Position numbers and translations under genes: made by a program. 64,000 bases of DNA from a bacterium (GTDB lineage: Bacteria > Pseudomonadota > Gammaproteobacteria > Burkholderiales > Burkholderiaceae_C), in NCBI GenBank assembly GCA_030824555.1, contig JAVBXK010000046.1, forward strand, positions 28,724 to 92,723. The letters run 5' to 3'. Under the pieces are notes generated by a model, which saw nothing but the letters and a program-made list of their open reading frames with translations, did no database searches and was not told the origin of the DNA. Positions 37,121 through 45,114 of this stretch are shown here, one piece after another (the stretch's first letter is position 1; every line of letters begins with the position of its first letter).

Positions 37121-38629
37121 CTATTCTTCAATGACATCCATCATGAACGAGCCAAAACCAGTTTTGCACAAGGTGTTGGCATGGCAGCTTGCTGGCCGCT
37201 CAAGCAATGCCTTTGCCAGCTGAACGCGGGCCTGAGGGTCGTTGCGCACAAACAGGGGTGTACCCTTGGCCTTGCCTCCGAACACCGACAAGTCGATGGG
37301 TGCCTGCGTCACCACCACCCAAATTTTATTGGTCCCTGCGGGGCCCGCAGCCGTCATTCGCCAGTGGCTGCGCGGCACTTGCATGGATTCACCGACCGCA
37401 ATCCGGTTGGACTGGTCCCTGGCATTCGGAAACAGCAGATCCAGTGTCTCGTTGTCAGACCCGCCCCCAAACACATACACCCATCCGTTGGCGGGCGACT
37501 GGATGCTGAACGACAAAGCGTCTTTGCCAATGCGCAGGCGTTGTGACGCGGGCATGACCGAGGGATCGAGCTTGGCTGTCCGTTGCGCGTGCAGTTCCTC
37601 CAAGGCTTGTTTGGCGGTGAAAGACACCTGAGGGCGAGCGCCGTCACCGGGCCTGCTGAACCAGACGGGGACAAACCCACCGTTTCCCTGGAGAACCAAA
37701 TGGTGCGGTTTGAACTGCTCGTGTCCTTCGAGTCGCTTGGCGATTTTGGCCTGGGCACAGTGTTGAATCTCGGTGATGTCGATGGTCCGTGAACTGTCCT
37801 GATCGACTGCTTCGCCAAGCAGGCAGTCGCGCACCGCTTGCGTCGCCAGTCCCCCTTTGGTTTCGTCATCGAAGCTGATTTCATCGGGTCGGGCAGCAGC
37901 CAGGTAAACCAGGTCCTGGGGCAAAGCACCTTGACGGGTCTGCTCCACCATCAGGTTGCGTGTCTTGACGTTGGTTGGAATGGCGCACCGGTCATCCGTA
38001 CTGGCAAACTTTGCGCGCAAGCCGTCAATGGCCGCTGCATCAGACAATTGCCGGGTCCGGGACGGCATGCTCCGGGTCAAGCCGCCAGAATGGCAGGCGT
38101 CGTACATGACGAACAGCTTGTCGGTCGCCTGTGCAATGGGTGTCAGCAGGTTGGCCAAGGTCGTGTGGGTGAATTTCACCTGATTCTGCGTGTCGTAGGC
38201 CATGAAGCCTTCCACACAACCGGCAGCCTGCGCATCCCAGCCCCGTGTGCCGTGGCCGGAAAAATGGATGTAGACCCGGTCTCCGGGCGATGTCCGTTGG
38301 CGAAGCTGCTCCAGCGCGTCCGTGATCGCCTGCTCGGTTGCAGATTGGTCGGTCAGGATCACGATGTTGTCAGGCTGGATGCCCATCGCCTCGGCCATCT
38401 TCAGGGCAGAGATTCGGTCATGTCGCGTGCCGGGCAAGGGCGTCAGGTCTTTCCTGAGGTAGGTGCCCACCGTCACAATCAAGGCATGACGCCCCGGCTC
38501 GGCAACCTGATTCAGCGCCTGAGCATCGGCCCGGTGCCCGGACAGCATGGTCCAACTCAGTGCCACCGCCAGCATACCAAGTGGCCATCGAGGCTTTGAA
38601 CCCACAGCACAGAGGTGAGTTGGGCTCAA
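37121..38629 (-). CDS. Exported caspase-like (C14) protein with C-terminal DUF4384-like domain
   Basis: 502 residues from a TTG codon. An export signal covers about 10-36 (MLAVALSWTML...ADAQA). The caspase domain carries His126 in HFSGHGTRG and Cys179 in MYDACHSGG. The last 130 residues (FSIQSPANGWVYVFGG, LDLLFPNARD, WVVVTQAPIDLSVFGG) match the DUF4384 pattern often attached to bacterial caspase proteins. The TTG is supported by GGAGG five bases before it and by a TTGA overlap with the upstream OmpA-like gene. GTG at 38605 and ATG at 38575 are alternatives. It is distinct from the caspase-MORN protein in the opposite gene. Confidence 0.88.
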   Translation of the reverse strand: MSPTHLCAVGSKPRWPLGMLAVALSWTMLSGHRADAQALNQVAEPGRHALIVTVGTYLRKDLTPLPGTRHDRISALKMAEAMGIQPDNIVILTDQSATEQAITDALEQLRQRTSPGDRVYIHFSGHGTRGWDAQAAGCVEGFMAYDTQNQVKFTHTTLANLLTPIAQATDKLFVMYDACHSGGLTRSMPSRTRQLSDAAAIDGLRAKFASTDDRCAIPTNVKTRNLMVEQTRQGALPQDLVYLAAARPDEISFDDETKGGLATQAVRDCLLGEAVDQDSSRTIDITEIQHCAQAKIAKRLEGHEQFKPHHLVLQGNGGFVPVWFSRPGDGARPQVSFTAKQALEELHAQRTAKLDPSVMPASQRLRIGKDALSFSIQSPANGWVYVFGGGSDNETLDLLFPNARDQSNRIAVGESMQVPRSHWRMTAAGPAGTNKIWVVVTQAPIDLSVFGGKAKGTPLFVRNDPQARVQLAKALLERPASCHANTLCKTGFGSFMMDVIEE

Positions 38630-39300
38630 GGCAACCTCCGCACGACCACGCGCCTGTGCTGTGCCGAATGCGGATGCACGCCAGGCAACAACTTGGAAAA
38701 CCCGAAACCCAATGCTTGAAGACGGCGTGCCTCTACCCCAGATCGAACCAAGTGATGAACGACTTCCTCTGCTCTGCGCTGACTCAGGCGCAGGTTGCTG
38801 GCAGCCGGGCCACTGGCGTCCGAATGACCTTCGACTTGGAACGTGAGGCCCTTGAGCTCGGCAGACTGCAAGGCGTTTGCCAGTATGTCGAGCTGCCGCA
38901 CACCCTCGGGAAGAACCAGGTGAGAGTTGACTTGGAATTGAATCACGAGAGAAACCGAATCGCGGTCGACCGCCGGTTTCTCTGGTGCGCCGGGTGCCGG
39001 TGCAGCTGGTGTGATCAAACTGGAGCCGCCCTGGTGGGCGTGCGGTGGATCGACGCTGACCGAAGCTGACGGTGCAGCGGCACCGACAGGTGCAACTGGC
39101 GCAGGTGGCGCGTCCTGAATGACGAGGTTGCGGGTGATTCCCCGTGGTCTGAGCTGTTGGATGATGTCTTGCTCGGATACCGTGTCAGCCGCGAAAACAG
39201 ATTGTGCCTGGCTGAGTGACAGCACCACAGCCACCCACAATGAGCACACCACTGTGGACCATGTGTGAACTGCCCAAGCAGTCTTGCCGATGGGTGTCAT
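38626..39300 (-). CDS. OmpA-family outer-membrane-linked protein
   Basis: 224 residues. The export signal ends near SVFAADTV; a Pro/Ala-rich spacer follows, then an OmpA-C (peptidoglycan-binding) domain with LTFQVEGHSDASGPAASN, LSQRRAEEVVHHLV and LQALGFGFSKLL. OmpA-C domains tie proteins to peptidoglycan. It is the first gene of the leftward operon; its TGA overlaps the TTG of the caspase gene. A longer frame upstream lacks a signal. In this context it probably anchors the caspase-lipoprotein set at the cell wall, by inference only. Confidence 0.85.
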   Translation of the reverse strand: MTPIGKTAWAVHTWSTVVCSLWVAVVLSLSQAQSVFAADTVSEQDIIQQLRPRGITRNLVIQDAPPAPVAPVGAAAPSASVSVDPPHAHQGGSSLITPAAPAPGAPEKPAVDRDSVSLVIQFQVNSHLVLPEGVRQLDILANALQSAELKGLTFQVEGHSDASGPAASNLRLSQRRAEEVVHHLVRSGVEARRLQALGFGFSKLLPGVHPHSAQHRRVVVRRLP

Positions 39301-39807
39301 GTGGGCAACGCAGGAAATGGCGCGATGACTGGGAGAATGCGATCTGGTCCCCGCGCCTGTTTGCCGGACTGACTGATGTTTCGCAACGCCATAGACAAGT
39401 TGGTAGACCAGCAAGGAAGCTCCCCCAGTTGTTGTCAAGACTTCAGGCACGGGCCACAGAAATCAGCTTTGAGTTTAAGTTACCACGTTTCAATTGTCGC
39501 CCTGCTTACAAGCACCCAATGGCGTTTTCAATGATCGAGTCCACTTGCAACACGCTTGACCACGGGTCGTGCGCGTGATGGCGCAGGAGCGCATCATCTA
39601 CCCGTGTGAGGTGGGTCGTTTGCTGGCTGGGATTGGCTTGACAGGCGCGTGGTCACTGCCGTCAGCGGCCACCACCTGCCATCATGCACAGCCACAGCTG
39701 ACCACCGACGAGCAAGAAAAAGTTGCTATGTATTTGGATGATTTTTTTTTAGTCAATAATTAATTCTACCGCTTTATTGGCGGCAATGTTTGCTACAGGA
39801 AAATGCC
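39301..39807. other. 507-base gap with a purN remnant and AT-rich end
   Basis: No intact gene was found. The OmpA-like operon promoter should lie near its left end. A decayed purN 3' end is at 39565-39630 (listed separately). An AT-rich stretch with an eight-T run and a small CCGC-TTTATT-GGCGG hairpin comes just before the FAH gene at 39808. Confidence 0.6.
39565..39630 (+). pseudogene. Degenerate duplicate of the purN 3' end
   Basis: About 50 of 62 aligned bases match the purN 3' end near 33848-33909. The encoded RVMAQERIIYPCEVGRLLAG mirrors RVLTQEHIIYPRAVERLLSG of PurN. The rest of the gene is absent and no start or formyltransferase core is present, so it is a fragment. It lies 5.6 kb from purN on the same strand, on the other side of the caspase block. 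Confidence 0.75.
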
Positions 39808-40665
39808 ATGAAATTGCTCCGTTACGGGCCTGTTGGCCAGGAAAAACCAGGTTTGCTCGATGTGGATGGCCGCGTGCGCGACCTTTCTGGGGTGGTGCCC
39901 GATGTCGCTGGCCACGTGTTGCTGCCCGCGCAACTGGCCGCGCTGCGCGCGCTGGATTCCATCAGCCTGCCGCTGGTGCCCGGCACACCGCAACAAGATC
40001 TGCGGCTGGGACCGTGTGTGGGGCAGGTGGGCAAGTTCATCTGTATCGGCCTCAACTACGCCGACCACGCGGCCGAAGCGGGCATGGCCGTGCCGCCCGA
40101 GCCGGTGGTGTTTGGCAAATGGACCAGCGCCATCTGCGGCCCTGACGACGCGGTGCAGATCCCGCGCGGCTCGGTCAAAACCGACTGGGAGGTGGAGCTG
40201 GGCGTGGTCATCGGCCAGGGTGGTCGCTACATCGCCGAAGCCGATGCCATGGCACACGTGGCGGGCTACTGCGTGGTCAACGACGTGTCAGAACGCGAAT
40301 ACCAGCTGGAGTGTGCCGGCACCTGGGACAAGGGCAAGGGCTGCGACACCTTTGGCCCCATCGGCCCTTGGCTGGTCACGGCAGACGAGGTGCCCAACCC
40401 CCAGGCACTGAAGCTGTGGATGGAACTGGACGGCCACCGCTACCAGAACGGCAGCACCGCCACCATGGTGTACGGCGTGGCGTTTCTGGTCAGCTACCTC
40501 AGCCGCTTCATGAGCCTGCAGCCGGGCGACATCATCAGCACCGGCACGCCACCCGGTGTGGGCATGGGCCAGAAACCCCCGGTGTTTTTGCGTGCCGGGC
40601 AAACCATGCGCCTGGGTGTCGAAGGCTTGGGGGTGCAGACACAGGCAGTGGTGGCCGCAGCTTGA
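39808..40665 (+). CDS. Fumarylacetoacetate hydrolase family protein
   Basis: 285 residues. The conserved start MKLLRYGPVGQEKPGLLD is followed by the core KFICIGLNYADHAAEAG, DWEVELGVVIG (metal-ligand Glu pair), VVNDVSEREYQ (Asp) and IISTGTPPGVGMG. This subgroup includes 2,4-diketo-3-deoxy-sugar-acid hydrolases and related C-C hydrolases. An ACAGGA site precedes the ATG. The substrate cannot be told from sequence, and it is far from the catabolic cluster, so a link to it is only possible. Confidence 0.9.
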   Translation: MKLLRYGPVGQEKPGLLDVDGRVRDLSGVVPDVAGHVLLPAQLAALRALDSISLPLVPGTPQQDLRLGPCVGQVGKFICIGLNYADHAAEAGMAVPPEPVVFGKWTSAICGPDDAVQIPRGSVKTDWEVELGVVIGQGGRYIAEADAMAHVAGYCVVNDVSEREYQLECAGTWDKGKGCDTFGPIGPWLVTADEVPNPQALKLWMELDGHRYQNGSTATMVYGVAFLVSYLSRFMSLQPGDIISTGTPPGVGMGQKPPVFLRAGQTMRLGVEGLGVQTQAVVAAA

Positions 40666-40694
40666 GTCAGGTGTTGTTGCCCGCACCCGTTGCG

Positions 40695-41249
40695 CTATTC
40701 GGCCTTGGGTGCATCGTCCACCAGGTAGCGGCGGACCAGGTCGAAAAAGCTGTCGTAGAACTTGTCGGACGAAATGGTTTCGCTGCCCACCTTTACCAGG
40801 GCATCGCTGCTCGATGAAAACGGCAGCGACACCGATCCGATGCCACCCAGCCCCACGCTGGCCGAGGTGTTGGACTTTTTCAAGGCATAGCTGTCCTGAA
40901 TGGCCGTGACGAACACCAGGCTCAACTGGTCTGCCGGTGTCTCGGGCAGGCACACCACGCGGATCATCATTTCCAGCTGTGATTCGGGCGCGGGTTGGAA
41001 ACTTTTTTTCGCGTCAATCAGGTCGGGCGTGGTGGTGACCAGGATGTAACCCTGGCTGAGCAGGGCACGCCTGGCCGCTTCGCAGCTTTGTGCGGGTGGG
41101 GCAGCCATCAGGCGGGAGAAGGTTTCGTCAGAGCCGAACTTTTCTTGCAGTGCGGGGCGTACGGGCGTTTGCGTGGCGCAACCACTCGTCAGCATGGTCA
41201 GGCACAGGGCGGCAGCGAGGATGGGCCAGCGCAATCGGGGGCAAATCAA
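40695..41249 (-). CDS. DUF2242-like lipoprotein
   Basis: 184 residues from TTG at 41249, giving MICPRLRWPILAAALCL and the lipobox LTSGC. The TTG has GGAG 8 bases upstream; GTG at 41258 and TTG at 41294 are alternatives, and no ATG exists before the signal. The rest (SCEAARRALLSQGYILVTT, LEMMIRVVCLPE, YDSFFDLVRRYL) fits the DUF2242 family of Burkholderiales lipoproteins, whose role is unknown. It is convergent with the FAH gene. Confidence 0.78.
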   Translation of the reverse strand: MICPRLRWPILAAALCLTMLTSGCATQTPVRPALQEKFGSDETFSRLMAAPPAQSCEAARRALLSQGYILVTTTPDLIDAKKSFQPAPESQLEMMIRVVCLPETPADQLSLVFVTAIQDSYALKKSNTSASVGLGGIGSVSLPFSSSSDALVKVGSETISSDKFYDSFFDLVRRYLVDDAPKAE

Positions 41250-41396
41250 AATGGGCACTCCAGTGCAATCCGAACGGGTGTTGAGACACTTCAATTCTCA
41301 CTCGGTTCCGTGACCCAACCCGCGAAACCCTGTTCACCAAGTACTTGCCCGCTGCAAAAAAGGGGCCTGGGGTGACACCGCAGGTACTCAACGATC

Positions 41397-42011
41397 TCAA
41401 TGATCCGCCGTGGCCAGCTTGCCCGCCATTGCCCCGAAGGCTGCCGCGAAACCCCGGCGCAAACCGGCCTGGATGGACGGTGAACCCACCACGGTTTGCC
41501 GGAATGCGTGGGCCAGCAGGCCGTAGCTCACGAACACAGCGAACGTCATGGCCATGAACACCCCGCTGAGCACACCAAACGCCAGCATGGGGGCGTGGCC
41601 TGCCGGGTCCATGAACTGGGGCAGGAATGCCAGAAAAAACAGCGTGAGCTTGGGGTTGAGCGTGTTGAGCAACACGGCCTTGGCCACCAGCTTCCAGGGG
41701 TTCAATGTCACGGCGTGTTCGGACACGGCAAAGGCCGCCCGGTCGCGCCAGGTGGCCACGGCCAGGTACAGCAGGTACAACACCCCGGCCACTTTCAGCA
41801 CTTGAAACGCCAGTGCGCCAGCGTGCATCACCGCTGCCAACCCCAGCGCGGTGGCCAGCATGTGCGGCACGATGCCCAGCGTGCAACCCATCGCTGCGTA
41901 CACACTGGCCACCCGCCCTTGCGACAGACCGGTGGACACGGTGAACAGCACGCCGGTGCCGGGGGTGACGACAACGACCAGCGAGGTCATCAGGAATTCA
42001 AGGGTGATCAA
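41397..42011 (-). CDS. LysE/RhtB-family amino-acid exporter
   Basis: 204 residues with about six hydrophobic helices. The family block TSLVVVVTPGTGVLFTVSTG and the LNTLNPKLTLFFLAFLPQF motif are present. Such proteins export amino acids or analogues across the inner membrane. The start is TTG, supported by GGAG seven bases upstream; no ATG fits before the first helix. It lies 105 bases downstream of an AraC-type regulator in the same direction, which may control it. Confidence 0.9.
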   Translation of the reverse strand: MITLEFLMTSLVVVVTPGTGVLFTVSTGLSQGRVASVYAAMGCTLGIVPHMLATALGLAAVMHAGALAFQVLKVAGVLYLLYLAVATWRDRAAFAVSEHAVTLNPWKLVAKAVLLNTLNPKLTLFFLAFLPQFMDPAGHAPMLAFGVLSGVFMAMTFAVFVSYGLLAHAFRQTVVGSPSIQAGLRRGFAAAFGAMAGKLATADH

Positions 42012-42116
42012 GGCAATGCTCCTGGAATGGAAGGGGGCAAGCCAGCCGATGGGCTGGTTTGTGTGCCATCTTCCGCGCCGGACACGGCGTTGTCTTGAAC
42101 GCTATTGCGCGTGGGA

Positions 42117-42968
42117 TCAGTCCGGCAAACGGGACGAATGCGGTAAGTGGGGCAAGTGCGCGCGCCGCCAGGTGCCGGGGGTGAAGCCCAGGTAGCGCAT
42201 GAACGCGCGGGTGAGGTGGCTCTGGTCGGCAAAGCCGCTGTCCAGCGCGGCATCCGACAGCGGTGCGCCCCCGGCAATCAGCGCCTGGGCGCGGCGCACC
42301 CGGTGTTGCAGCAACCATGCAAAGGGGGGTAAGCCGTGTGCACGGGCAAACTGGCGCACCAGCTGAAAGCGCGACAGCCCTGCCAGCTCGGCCAGCGCTG
42401 CAAGTGTGGGCGGGGTTTGCATCTGGTCGAGCAGGCATTCGCACACCGTTTCCAGTGGCCGGGGGCGTTCGTTGACGGGCTTACGGTTGCCGTGGCGCTG
42501 CACCAGCAGCCCACAAGTGTGGGCCAGTTGTTCTTCCTGCAGGGCGTGCGCTGTGGGCGTTGGCGGTGTGTTCAGGTGGATGAACAACCGGGCCATGGCG
42601 GTGCGCAGCAATTGGTCGTCCAGCACCGGTCGGGTGAGTTCCATGCCCGGCATGCCGGTGGGCCCCAGCAGGTCCGCCAGCGCCTGCGGGGCCAGATAGA
42701 CCATGCGCCAGCGGCGTGCCTGGTGTTGCAGGGGCACGCCGTCGTGCACCTCGCCAGGGTTGGTGGTGATGATCTGGCCTGCCAGGGCCAATACCTGCCC
42801 GCGCCCGCTGGCCGATACCTGGCCACCTTCGTCCATCAGGCCGAAACCGAAGCTGTCGTGCCAGTGTTTGCCAAAGGCGCGGGCGCTGTGCATCTGTACG
42901 GCATGGGCACCAGACATCGGGCCGACGTGAACCGTGCAGGTGTGCAGGGGGGTGGCAGTGCTGGACAT
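42117..42968 (-). CDS. AraC family transcriptional regulator
   Basis: 283 residues. The N-terminal half is a cupin-like ligand domain (RAFGKHWHDSFGFGLMDEGG, IITTNPGEVHDGVPL). The C-terminal half has two helix-turn-helix motifs (TLAALAELAGLSRFQLVRQF, then PLSDAALDSGFADQSHLTRA and YLGFTPGTWRR). This architecture is common next to LysE exporters. It probably regulates the LysE gene downstream in response to an amino-acid-like ligand. The start is the ATG of MSSTATPLH; a longer frame lies across the terminator-like hairpin. Confidence 0.9.
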   Translation of the reverse strand: MSSTATPLHTCTVHVGPMSGAHAVQMHSARAFGKHWHDSFGFGLMDEGGQVSASGRGQVLALAGQIITTNPGEVHDGVPLQHQARRWRMVYLAPQALADLLGPTGMPGMELTRPVLDDQLLRTAMARLFIHLNTPPTPTAHALQEEQLAHTCGLLVQRHGNRKPVNERPRPLETVCECLLDQMQTPPTLAALAELAGLSRFQLVRQFARAHGLPPFAWLLQHRVRRAQALIAGGAPLSDAALDSGFADQSHLTRAFMRYLGFTPGTWRRAHLPHLPHSSRLPD

Positions 42969-43034
42969 GGGGCGAATGTTCGCACGCTCAGCCGCATTCG
43001 TCAGGTCCCACTTGGGTCGGCCATCCAACAAAAA

Positions 43035-43070
43035 GTCCCCGCCTGCGGTGACAGTGCGGGGACCATTTTT
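43035..43070. terminator. Terminator-like hairpin between divergent AraC and Lrp genes
   Basis: GTCCCCGC, a 13-base loop, GCGGGGAC, followed by a run of six T on the + strand and preceded by an A run. The position is odd because it separates two divergent genes; it could insulate their promoters or terminate antisense transcripts. Confidence 0.7.
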
Positions 43071-43215
43071 TGCCACTTGCAGACCCGGTAAAACCTGCGT
43101 GTGTCGGCTTGAGCGGGTGGCCCTGCCGGGGGATGTGCTGCGATCAACAGATGAAAAGCAGTGTAGGCCGAAGGGTTGGGCAGAAGATTGCGAAATTGCG
43201 GCTCAATCGACTGAA

Positions 43216-43234
43216 TTTGGCAGAATCTGCCAAA
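43216..43234. promoter_or_regulatory. Perfect 9-bp palindrome before the Lrp gene
   Basis: TTTGGCAGA, one base, TCTGCCAAA, centred 33 bases before the Lrp-type start codon. Its symmetry and place make it a good candidate for an autoregulatory site of the Lrp/AsnC regulator. Confidence 0.6.
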
Positions 43235-43257
43235 GACCATTGAATTTGGGGTGAATC

Positions 43258-43719
43258 ATGGAAATTGACCGGTTTGACAGGCAAATTTTGGACATTCTGC
43301 AGCCCGAAGGGCGCATCCCGAACCAAGAGTTGGCGGATCGCATCGGCCTGTCGCCCTCGCCCTGCCTGCGCCGCGTGCGGGCGCTGGAAGAGTCGGGCCT
43401 GATCCGGGGCTACCGTGCGGTGCTGGACGCCCGAAAACTGGGCCTGACGCTCATGGCGCTGATCCACATCTCCATGGACCAGCACACGCCCGAGCGGTTT
43501 GCCAACTTCGAGGCCACGCTGAGCGTGCTGCCCGAGGTGCTGGAGTGCCTGCTCATCACCGGTCAGGATGCCGACTACCAGGTGAAGGTGGCCGTGCGCG
43601 ACATGGACCACTACCAGGACCTGCTGCTGAACAAGATCACCCGCATCGAGGGGGTCACCGGCGTGCACTCCAGCTTCGTGCTGCGCCGGGTGGTGGACAA
43701 GACGGCCTTGCCGGTGTGA
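43258..43719 (+). CDS. Lrp/AsnC family transcriptional regulator
   Basis: 153 residues. The helix-turn-helix lies at the N-terminus (NQELADRIGLSPSPCLRRVR). The C-terminal RAM effector domain ends with GVHSSFVLRRVVDKTALPV. Lrp-type proteins bind amino acids and form oligomers on DNA. It is divergent from the AraC regulator and the LysE exporter, a frequent pairing for amino-acid response. The palindrome at 43216-43234 may be its operator. Confidence 0.92.
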   Translation: MEIDRFDRQILDILQPEGRIPNQELADRIGLSPSPCLRRVRALEESGLIRGYRAVLDARKLGLTLMALIHISMDQHTPERFANFEATLSVLPEVLECLLITGQDADYQVKVAVRDMDHYQDLLLNKITRIEGVTGVHSSFVLRRVVDKTALPV

Positions 43720-43776
43720 GCACCGAGGTCATGTGGCTTCGGCAGCCGCGCTGGGTGCCACCTGAACGTTCGGGTT

Positions 43777-44052
43777 TCAGTACACCGCATCGTGATCGCC
43801 CACGTTGATGGGAATGATCTGCTGGTCTTGGATCAGCAGCTCCAGCGTGATGCGGTAAGACAGGTTGATGGACACCGACTGGAGCCCCTGCAAACGGCCA
43901 GACAGAGCATGAAGCCGCAATGATGGGTGGTGCGGGTTGGCTTCGAGCAGCGCCAGGGTTTTGGCGTACTGCAGTTTCAGTTCAGGGTGTCGCCGCAGAA
44001 ACCGCAGTGCCCGACGGTTGTACGCATCGGTGAATACCAGTTGGTAGGGCAT
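43777..44052 (-). CDS. RelE/ParE-family toxin of a toxin-antitoxin pair
   Basis: 91 residues. The start MPYQLVFTDAYNRRALRFL and the end SINLSYRITLELLIQDQQII followed by VGDHDAVY are typical of RelE/YafQ-like mRNA interferases. The antitoxin gene ends 15 bases upstream. It probably cuts mRNA on the ribosome when unbound. Confidence 0.88.
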   Translation of the reverse strand: MPYQLVFTDAYNRRALRFLRRHPELKLQYAKTLALLEANPHHPSLRLHALSGRLQGLQSVSINLSYRITLELLIQDQQIIPINVGDHDAVY

Positions 44053-44067
44053 GTTGACCGTAACCGC

Positions 44068-44340
44068 TCACGGCGCGTCTTGAGCAAGCATGCCTTCCAG
44101 CCGGGTCATGTGCGCAGCCGCTGACTCCCGCACCACGCGCCCCGCTGCCATGTCGGCGCGGCTGTGGACCAGGGCCGCTTCCAGTTCACATTCCCGCAGG
44201 TAGTGGTAATGCGCCATGTCCATGACCACAAAGCGGTCCTTGCCCCGCACCGATATGGTGGCTTCAGGCTGGGTGGTCAGTATGGATTCGATGGCGGCCA
44301 CGCCGCGCACCTTCAGGTCGTTGGCGGTAAGTTGGTTCAT
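44068..44340 (-). CDS. Phd/YefM-like antitoxin
   Basis: 90 residues, MNQLTANDLKVRGVAAIE then ISVRGKDRFVVMDMAHYHYL, matching the Phd/YefM pattern in which the N-terminus binds DNA and the C-terminus wraps the toxin. It precedes the RelE-like toxin with a 15-base gap, the usual antitoxin-first order. The ATG at 44340 fits; the longer frame is unlike the family. Confidence 0.85.
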   Translation of the reverse strand: MNQLTANDLKVRGVAAIESILTTQPEATISVRGKDRFVVMDMAHYHYLRECELEAALVHSRADMAAGRVVRESAAAHMTRLEGMLAQDAP

Positions 44341-44543
44341 CGGGCAAGTCCTGTCAATGGGGTGAAGCGTGCGATTGTGAGTGTGGTTAATCGTGCAGTC
44401 AATCGTGTTTGAACTGACTCTGGTCAGGGTACGCCTGGCCCGGGCGGTGACCCGACTGTTCAACAGTCATGTCTGTGTGCTTGCTGCACCAGGAATGGGC
44501 AGGCTGGGAATGACCATCACCCGATCATGGCAGGCGCAGCGTC

Positions 44544-45104
44544 TCATTGGGCTGGTGGTGGGTTCAGTGGGCTGGACAGGTGTTGGCTCAAATCCAGTGT
44601 CAGCGTTCGGAGTTGCTCGGTGTTCAAAACCAACTGTAGAACTTTGTATGGCTTCTGCTTCCTGGCAAAGCGGTTGTCCAATCCGGACCCGTCCTGCTTT
44701 ATCCAAGGCGAGTGGGTGAATTTGACTGCCTGAATTTCCCGCGGTTGGCTTGGTGAGTCTGTCCAGTCTTCGGAATAGCCAGTGGCGGGATTCGGGGTGT
44801 CATTCTGGTCGCAAGGGTGGCTCAAGGCGTGTCGCAAGCTTTCGAGCATGTTCTTGCGTCGCAGCGGGCTTTTCTGTTGATCTGATCGTTCGACAGTGCC
44901 TAACGTCCACTCCTGATTCAGCCAAATCTCGAAGGCTGGCGATTTTGTCGAGTTCTGACGTTCGAGGCATTGGGTCAACAGCGTCTGCAGCAGAGAGAGG
45001 CACAGCGTTACTTCGTATGGGCCCTTGTATTGCTTCAAGATGATTTCGATCCGCTTGGCGACGCTCGCGTGAATCTGCTTATCGTGTGTTTTTTCGTGTT
45101 CCAT
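44544..45104 (-). CDS. Hypothetical protein, possibly HEPN-like
   Basis: 186 residues. The N-terminal EHEKTHDKQIHASVAKRIE and GPYEVTLCLSLLQTLLTQCL recall helical HEPN-type proteins (the pEK499-p136-like group), but the match is weak and no catalytic R-x-x-x-x-H is evident. It starts 11 bases after the prfC stop and is on the same strand. The C-terminal half ends LDLSQHLSSPLNPPPAQ. The chosen ATG avoids a frame reaching into prfC. Confidence 0.6.
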   Translation of the reverse strand: MEHEKTHDKQIHASVAKRIEIILKQYKGPYEVTLCLSLLQTLLTQCLERQNSTKSPAFEIWLNQEWTLGTVERSDQQKSPLRRKNMLESLRHALSHPCDQNDTPNPATGYSEDWTDSPSQPREIQAVKFTHSPWIKQDGSGLDNRFARKQKPYKVLQLVLNTEQLRTLTLDLSQHLSSPLNPPPAQ

Positions 45105-45114
45105 AGGCGTTGCC

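Noticed and set aside
33916..39564. Recent site-specific island flanked by a perfect target duplication
   Set aside because: The two purN ends differ at about 20 percent of bases and no integrase or attachment site was found, so a recent insertion is not supported.
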